Part shown: positions 7,101 through 7,849 of the stretch, one piece after another
How the letters are laid out: the number at the start of each line of letters is the position of its first letter
How positions within the stretch are numbered: the first letter of the stretch is position 1
Assembly (NCBI GenBank): GCA_009839535.1
Contig: VXPN01000415.1
Location: 1 to 7,849 of the forward strand
Length of the DNA: 7,849 nt
Source: Boseongicola sp. SB0662_bin_57
GTDB lineage: Bacteria > Pseudomonadota > Alphaproteobacteria > Rhodobacterales > Rhodobacteraceae
Reading direction: 5' to 3'
The notes under the pieces: model-generated
Database searches by the model: none
Told to the model about the DNA's origin: nothing
The model's input: the letters and a program-made list of their open reading frames with translations, nothing else
Translations under genes and position numbers: made by a program

Positions 7101-7533
7101 GTTCGTTGAAATGCTGCGCCTCATCGAGACTGACGTGCGGAACCGTGGATGGCCGTATGCGATGCTGCATGGCCAGACCCGGGACCGCGCGGCCGCGATC
7201 GAGAGGTTCCAGTCCGGCGATGCGCAGCTGTTCCTCATCAGCCTGAAAGCGGGGGGAACGGGCCTGAACCTGACGGCGGCCGACACGGTCATCCTTTACG
7301 ATCCGTGGTGGAACCCCGCGGTTGAGCGGCAGGCGATGGACCGTGCGCATCGGATCGGGCAGGACAAGCCTGTCTTCGTCTACCGGCTCTACAGCGAGAA
7401 CACGGTCGAAACGGCAATCAAGGCCATGCAGGCGCAAAAGCAGGCATTGGCCGACGCGCTCTTTGACGGCACCGGGGGAGGCGCCCTGACGCTGACGGAA
7501 GACGATCTGGCAGACCTGTTTGGGGCCATGTGA
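4126..7533 (+). CDS. SWIM zinc-finger SNF2-family ATPase (DEAD/DEAH-type helicase superfamily 2)
   Basis: From the chosen start this is a protein of 1135 residues. SNF2 ATPases use ATP to translocate along duplex DNA and remodel protein-DNA complexes; in bacteria, RapA/HepA acts on RNA polymerase, while the SWIM-bearing group is largely uncharacterised. A SWIM zinc-binding motif lies near the N-terminus: C73-x-C75-x5-C81-x-H83. Residues about 90-660 form a long, poorly characterised region of the kind found in other bacterial SWIM-SNF2 proteins. The helicase core starts near 668 (LRPYQAQGYGWL). It carries Walker A DDMGLGKT (697-704, Lys703), motif Ia IPTSLVSNW, motif II DEAQ (795-798) and motif III TGTP (823-826). 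The second RecA-like lobe, from about 970, has SLKAGGTGLNL (1039-1049), PWWNP (1060-1064) and DRAHRIGQ (1072-1079). All motifs are intact, so an active ATPase is expected. It appears cytoplasmic, with no signal or membrane segments. It is the last gene in the window and is followed by hairpins. Its partner and substrate are unknown. Confidence 0.93.
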   Translation: MTMTKQDICRAIGNPVCFQSGVSYFSARKVISVRLERNVLVGSVMGTGDNHYRVQVKLHTDSKRRLSEVDGTCNCEAGHNCKHVVAALLEYAQRSDERLPATATASRVAQPALPGFGEERLPDEIRTWLDSLDKGKRALPTRRALQASSNGVFYVIRQSHEIGSVVIAPFRADLKKDGSIGKTFRELHPGEHVSSQVNVTQLDAAVLAQLAYFSTISYPARQDWPDGEALEQFLRQVVSTGRALFRDIRGPRLTWADSREVSFEWVPDALGNQGVMAMDDARQSLVVLPFPTPVYVDESAGLIGLARTSLPPDVASMLACAPKLAAESVGFVADRLAQRLGSAAPRPKPVAIHESADLAPSMVLKLLGHERTQKRYDAWRRPRSRTEECETVTFPYIRAEIRYPGCSEALVPGKGPDIRRTNEEGVHIIRRNLSAELDLLYRLEDTAAKFGGEAPEILEDFVDLPWEIMGAQIAFAPVQREDMASAQEVIEFDSEGLPKLRELGWEIEIDPSWPIRLHSGDVSFRTAFEPSHNDWFSLALKLDADGTEVDLAEAVLELIATLPTDDAGNLVEGFDLAEFVSDLVLYEPLPDGKTVPILGEEMLGFIEAFLEAQGITRFHMADAARAARLVEALDGCGAPWHGGTAILELGKRLRALATAAQADQPDSLKAELRPYQAQGYGWLKALRDSGFGGILADDMGLGKTVQALSLLLHCHVERKADRPSLLVIPTSLVSNWQNEAARFAPDLKVLCLHGSKRHRRFDQIGAHDLVVTTYPLIHRDHEALFAHEYELAILDEAQAVKNPAASVAKHIRRIKARQRIALTGTPLENNLTELWAQFDWLIPGFLGDRKGFGAEYRKPIEQQGDRARQRLLSDRVRPFLLRRTKDEVVEDLPPKTVIDETVTLNGKQALLYESVRSAMDVRVRAAVAERGLSGSRITVLDALLKLRQVCCDPRLVKLDAAAKVRESAKRDRLMELLAELVSENRKVLVFSQFVEMLRLIETDVRNRGWPYAMLHGQTRDRAAAIERFQSGDAQLFLISLKAGGTGLNLTAADTVILYDPWWNPAVERQAMDRAHRIGQDKPVFVYRLYSENTVETAIKAMQAQKQALADALFDGTGGGALTLTEDDLADLFGAM

Positions 7534-7536
7534 GTT

Positions 7537-7552
7537 TCGCGGCTGTCCGCGA
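7537..7552 (+). terminator. Stem-loop directly after the SNF2 stop codon
   Basis: TCGCGG (7537-7542), loop CTGT, CCGCGA (7547-7552) form a perfect 6-bp GC-rich stem four bases after the stop. No T-run follows directly; a run of seven T's appears only at 7589-7595. It may protect the mRNA 3' end or help termination, but it is not a classical intrinsic terminator. Confidence 0.35.
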
Positions 7553-7765
7553 TGCCCGTGACTGCGAGATGAAACGTCGCCAAGGAGCTTTTTTTCTTTG
7601 TCCTGCATGGATGTTGCCACGACGCAACGTGACCGGAAGCGCCCCGGAATCGACGCAACTTGCTTGCCAATGGTTTGTCAGTCAGACGTGCAGATCTGCG
7701 GACACTTGGGCTCGTGCAGGGATCAACTCGACACAAATCCTTGTCAGGGGAGCCTCTTGCAAAAC

Positions 7766-7790
7766 TCCGCATTCGTGCGGAACTTTTCTT
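7766..7790 (+). terminator. Candidate intrinsic terminator
   Basis: TCCGCA (7766-7771), a TTCG tetraloop, TGCGGA (7776-7781), then ACTTTTCTT. The stem is perfect and is closed by the very stable UUCG loop, followed by a T-rich tail, which is the pattern of a Rho-independent terminator reading rightward. An A-run (7761-7764) on the other side is short, so leftward use is less likely. It lies 232 bases after the SNF2 stop and would end that transcript, or that of an unseen small RNA in the gap. Confidence 0.55.
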
Positions 7791-7849
7791 GAAACAGGCG
7801 GTTGTGTGAGGGCTCCGACCTGGACCTGGAGCCGCTCCCCCGGTATGTC

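Larger units (their letters stand above)
7534..7849. other. Non-coding right end of the window
   Basis: No convincing reading frame is seen in these 316 bases. Besides the two stem-loops listed separately, they hold a T-rich run (7589-7599), a 9-base direct repeat CGACGCAAC (7620-7628 and 7651-7659), and an inverted repeat at the edge. In that repeat GAG-GGCTCC (7808-7816) pairs with GGAGCC-g-CTC (7828-7837), with one bulged base. The edge stem may belong to a terminator or element that continues outside the window. Confidence 0.5.

Noticed and set aside
1..7849. CRISPR arrays, tRNA or rRNA genes
   Set aside because: No regularly spaced repeats and no tRNA-like arms or rRNA stretches were seen on either strand by eye.

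Overview
This looks like chromosomal DNA from an alphaproteobacterium. The base composition is moderately high GC, the codons are mostly G/C-ending, and the one housekeeping gene (an RluB-type rRNA pseudouridine synthase with an S4 domain) has the 'STGW..KYRVR' wording common in that class. The species cannot be named from the sequence.

Layout from left to right. (1) Positions 1 to about 396 hold, on the minus strand, the 5' part of a gene that runs off the left edge. Its codon use is strongly coding, but its start is unclear; it may be the N-terminus of a transposase. (2) About 490-1050 is a gene-poor stretch with an imperfect inverted repeat (465-519) and a perfect 12-bp palindrome (647-658). 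(3) 1081-2193 and 2130-2888 form an overlapping plus-strand pair: a winged-helix protein followed by an AbiEii-like nucleotidyltransferase, the usual layout of an AbiE-type (type IV) toxin-antitoxin module. Related short repeats (GCAA..ATGTTAG) sit over the start of the first gene and are candidate operators. (4) 3046-3795 is the rRNA pseudouridine synthase. (5) 3796-4125 contains only one doubtful small frame. (6) 4126-7533 is a very large SWIM zinc-finger/SNF2-family ATPase with all the main helicase motifs intact. (7) 7534-7849 is non-coding as far as can be seen; it holds a stem-loop directly after the helicase stop, a T-tract, a good intrinsic-terminator candidate (7766-7790) and another stem at the right edge.

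How the genes relate. Only the two-gene module is clearly an operon. The pseudouridine synthase acts in ribosome maturation and has its own leader. The SNF2 protein is a stand-alone ATP-dependent DNA translocase candidate. A possible mobile-element gene, a toxin-antitoxin pair and a SWIM-SNF2 ATPase within 8 kb suggest an accessory or genome-plasticity region around a core gene. No methyltransferase, nuclease, integrase, CRISPR array or RNA gene was found that would turn this into a recognised multi-gene defence system.
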